DNA of 64,000 nt from Agroathelia rolfsii (lineage: Eukaryota; Basidiomycota; Agaricomycetes; Amylocorticiales; Amylocorticiaceae): contig JABRWF010000008.1 in the NCBI GenBank assembly GCA_018343915.1, positions 3,286,001-3,350,000 on the forward strand, in the 5' to 3' direction. Made by a program: the position numbers and the translations under genes. The notes beneath the pieces were generated by a model. It did not search any database. It had not been told where the DNA came from and saw only the letters and a program-made list of their open reading frames with translations. Positions 61,189-64,000 of this stretch are shown here, piece after piece. The number at the start of each line of letters is the position of its first letter. Within the stretch, counting starts at the first letter, position 1.

Positions 61189-62171
61189 ATGTCATACCCC
61201 AGCAAGACAGAACAATTTATGCTAGATGCTGCCAAGAAGCTCATGGAAGAGACTATGGCTCGCTATGATCCCTCGCACGACAAGTACCATGGTAGTAGCA
61301 GGATCATGAAATAGCATAGTCATGATGAATCTTATATATGATTGTATATCAATGCCAGTCGAGCGCGTTCGTCACACAGCACTGGTCATCGCCAGACACC
61401 TATCCAAGACCCAAAAAGTCGACCTACTTGTCGTTGAACTCGCCGCTATTCTACATGATGTGCTAGACAAGAAATACGTGACCGCTGAGCAAGCCGCCGA
61501 TCCATATGCTTTCTTCCTACCCTTGTTCCAATCTCTCGCTGCCACGCTCGGGTGGAACGACCCCAACGCGCCCAATCTCGTCGCCGACGGCCGCGGACGG
61601 ACAATCGCGCGTATCGTTGACAATGTATCGTGGACTACAGAGAAGAAACGACGCACGAATGGAGAGTGGGGCGAGTGGCATGATTCCTGTGTAGAGCTGC
61701 ATTGTGTGCAGGATGCGGATCGACTCGATGCCATCGGTGCATTCGGTATGTATTGTTCTTGCTCTTCTTGATGTTTCAAATCTACATTCAAATATCAAGT
61801 CATGATACATGATGACTATGATGAACATTGATTTCTGATACTGCATGCTATAGGTGTGCTGCGATGTGCGGCATATACATCTACCGTCAACCATCCACTA
61901 TATGCACCTCCGGACGACCCTGCCCAAGAACAATCAGCAATCCAGCACTTCTACGATAAATTGCTCCACATTCGTGATCGACTTAAGACCGAGCCTGGGC
62001 GGAAGCTTGGGGAGAAACGCCATCGTGTTGTGAGTTTTGGTTTTAATATGGTTCTCGCGTATGAGTGTGTGTGTGCAAAGTGATATTGACCATCACCTAC
62101 AACAGCTCCTAGATTTTCTAGAATCCGTCAAAGAAGAAGCGATGTTGGAAGAGTTGGACTTGATATGGTAG
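61189..62171 (+). CDS. HD-domain phosphohydrolase
   Basis: Metal-dependent phosphohydrolase of the HD superfamily; the substrate is not known, possibly a nucleotide. Exons: 61189-61291, 61359-61745, 61854-62029 and 62106-62171 (243 residues). The N-terminus has MARYDPSHDKYHVERVRHTA, where the His residues fit the first metal ligand. LAAILHDVLDKKY is the HD motif. VDNVSWTTEKKR and ELHCVQDADRLDAIGAFGVL follow, giving the last Asp ligand. This order (H, HD, D) matches yeast YGL101W/YedJ-like hydrolases in general layout. No signal peptide or membrane segment is seen. Confidence 0.87.
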
Positions 62172-62905
62172 ATGGCGCTGCTCAGCGTTTCTAATTATGA
62201 TGCACACATTGTTGTGTGTGGATCAGTCTTCCTATAACAGCAGTGAACACGAGACCTCACTGAACAAGAAGTTGTCTGTATCATTCTCATGTTCCAGCTG
62301 GCATTTTGTATTAGAGGCACAAATCAAAGGCACAATAATGTTTGCTGTTAACTCAAGGTTGAGTTCACCATCATTCCAGTCTCTCACAGGTTTCCTGTGG
62401 AATGATGTTCTGCCTGGACAAATGAGCCCTAGAGCCCCCCAACTTGGTATAGAAGCAGGAACCGCTCAACAACTTTGACTTGCATTGAAGTTATGGACTG
62501 GGAACACCAATACAAGTGTGTTCATGGGTTTCCTGGTGTCGACATCCCTTGATACCAGAACATTATACGTGTCGAACTCTATTACGGCGCCGGCGACACG
62601 TGTATACCAATACATGCATTGTTTATGAATGCCGGGTAATATAAATTATAAGCTACTGAGATGCTCATTGTGATGTGATACCAGGGATATCTCAATCGCT
62701 CTTGACATCTTGAACGTCAACGACGGACCGGCGGTGTTGGATACGGACTGGCGCTTACTATTTGTACACATGATGCTGTGGAAGCGTCTGATGTGTACGA
62801 TTGGGCACGATGTAGGCATGGAGCATGCTCAATATATAGTTGTGTTCATCAATCAAGCATAGATAAATCAAATCCATAAAAGAAGTGCTGTGTACCGGTG
62901 TTTGG
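62172..62905. other. intergenic
   Basis: Convergent 3' flanks of the HD gene and RFC5. No gene recognised. Confidence 0.5.
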
Positions 62906-64000
62906 TCAGTGCGTGAAGGGAAATAATTTAAGGCAACACACTTTGTAAATGCTCATGACCTTCACCACCCACGCCTCGAGGTGGAAAATTTTCTTTTGCC
63001 CTTGCTGCATGCGAACCTCCTGTTGGGAGCGGATTGTTCCGTTAATACTCTGATAACAAAAGGCATACATGAAAAACAAGGGAACACACGTAAAAGGCTG
63101 CCCAATGTATTACGTCTGCTTTAATACTTTCATCTACACGTTCTGCCACACGTTCTGCGACTGTCTGTCCCCCAAAAGATCAACATCCCATTCAATTGTG
63201 TTGGGAAGAAAACAAATACCTTGAGAACAACCGTTGGCGGTATACAATGACTTAATAGCTCATACAGTTTTCCCCGTACCTCCATTACGCGTGCCGGGCT
63301 TTGCTCTTGGATGATCAGATCTGCTATTTGATGACAGTAGGTTTCCCAATCGGGTTTGGCTATCGCAAGAGAGCCGGAAAGATCTGGCCTGAATGGAAAG
63401 GAGCACGCGAGTTTGATGATCCGTGTGTAAAATAAGGCAAAGATGAATTTAATTGAACTTACGACTGCATTTTGAGAGCCTCCAAGACTAAGATGGCTTT
63501 GCGAAGGTTGCCACCTGCATTTTCAACAATTTGTGTCGCGGCACTATCGTCTAGATCGAATTTTTCGCGTGATGCTACATATCGTAAAGCAGCGTCCATC
63601 TAGCATTATTTCGAAGAAGTAAATTCAGAAGAAAGCAGGCACAATCTAGATTTATATTACCTCTTTTTCATTCGGAGCCGCAACTCGAATGAGCAAACAT
63701 CGACTCTTGATGGGCGCAATCAGTCTACTTGTGCTATTAGCACAAAGAATGATACGCATATTGGCCATGTATTTCTCCATAGTGCGACGCAATGCTGCTT
63801 GAGCATCGCGTGATAATGAGTCCGCTTCGTTGATAATGACCACTGAAAGATTGGTAGGTATTTATCACTTGCTAAACGTTGTCCATAAGAAACCAGAAAC
63901 CCATACCCTTGAAACGTTGCTTAGCACTCAGATCGACTTGTTGTGTCTGAGCGATTTCTTTTAGGAGTTCTTGGATGACTACTCGGTCATAGTTGCCTGC
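62906..64000 (-). CDS. RFC5: replication factor C subunit 5 (partial)
   Basis: Subunit of the RFC clamp loader that places PCNA on DNA. The gene enters from the right edge; the N-terminal part, including the Walker A region, lies outside. Exons seen: 64000-63907, 63842-63661, 63599-63463, 63388-63220, 63164-63090 and 63019-62906 (257 codons including the stop). Signature blocks: NYDRVVIQELLKEIAQTQQ, VVIINEADSLSRDAQAALRR (the Walker B-like motif), TMEKYMANMRIILCANSTSR, IAPIKSRCLLIRVAAP, NAGGNLRKAILVLEAL and IFHLEAWVVKVMSIYK. SRC replaces the arginine-finger pattern in the usual way. The stop after a short extension KVCCLKLFPFTH is less certain, because a GT follows the conserved end. Confidence 0.93.

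Overview
The window looks like nuclear DNA of a filamentous basidiomycete (Agaricomycete type). Genes are broken by about 110 short introns (mostly 45-75 nt, GTNNGT donors), many exons are very small, and several proteins belong to fungal families: a UstYa-like oxidase, an F-box/LRR-like protein, a basidiomycete-type BTB protein, CYP51, Pho84 and Git1 transporters, and HEN1. All gene models were spliced by eye. Every model given with full exon coordinates sums to a whole number of codons and joins conserved protein blocks in frame, but none was checked against transcripts or a database.

Layout. 0.3-4.3 kb: a GNAT acetyltransferase and a decayed cytochrome P450. 4.7-18.6 kb: a dense housekeeping block with RPL27, an FG nucleoporin (NUP57/NUP54), CAF-1 subunit CAC2, ATP synthase gamma (ATP3), eIF2-beta (SUI3), a UstYa-like protein, an F-box protein and RPB9. 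18.7-34.8 kb: an alpha/beta hydrolase, a BTB protein, HEN1 small-RNA methyltransferase, V-ATPase subunit e (VMA9), an STK16-like kinase, a nucleolar-like protein, mitochondrial RNase DSS1 and CYP51/ERG11. 36-39.6 kb: two secreted proteins, one thaumatin-like and one made of two tandemly duplicated modules. 39.6-47.1 kb: a gene-poor, AT-richer island with one lineage-specific gene. 47.1-58.8 kb: a Pho84-type phosphate transporter, an AT-hook/SANT protein, a small charged protein, a Git1-type glycerophosphodiester transporter and proteasome subunit SEM1. 59.4-64 kb: a Crinkler-header/kinase-like gene that may be broken, an HD-domain hydrolase, and the 3' part of RFC5, which runs off the window.

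Most genes are housekeeping and do not form a pathway cluster. The one functional pairing is PHO84 and GIT1, two phosphate-acquisition transporters about 5.5 kb apart. Short divergent promoters link ATP3/SUI3 (218 bp between start codons) and the nucleolar-like gene/DSS1 (120 bp).

I see no CRISPR array, rRNA, convincing tRNA or intact transposon. The most interesting signals are structural: four GC-AG introns in unrelated genes, 7- and 9-nt internal microexons in the Git1 gene, a start-codon-only first exon in RPB9, an exon-level duplication in a secreted protein, a lone UstYa-like gene, and two decayed or doubtful genes (P450, Crinkler/kinase). I found no clear new multi-gene system.
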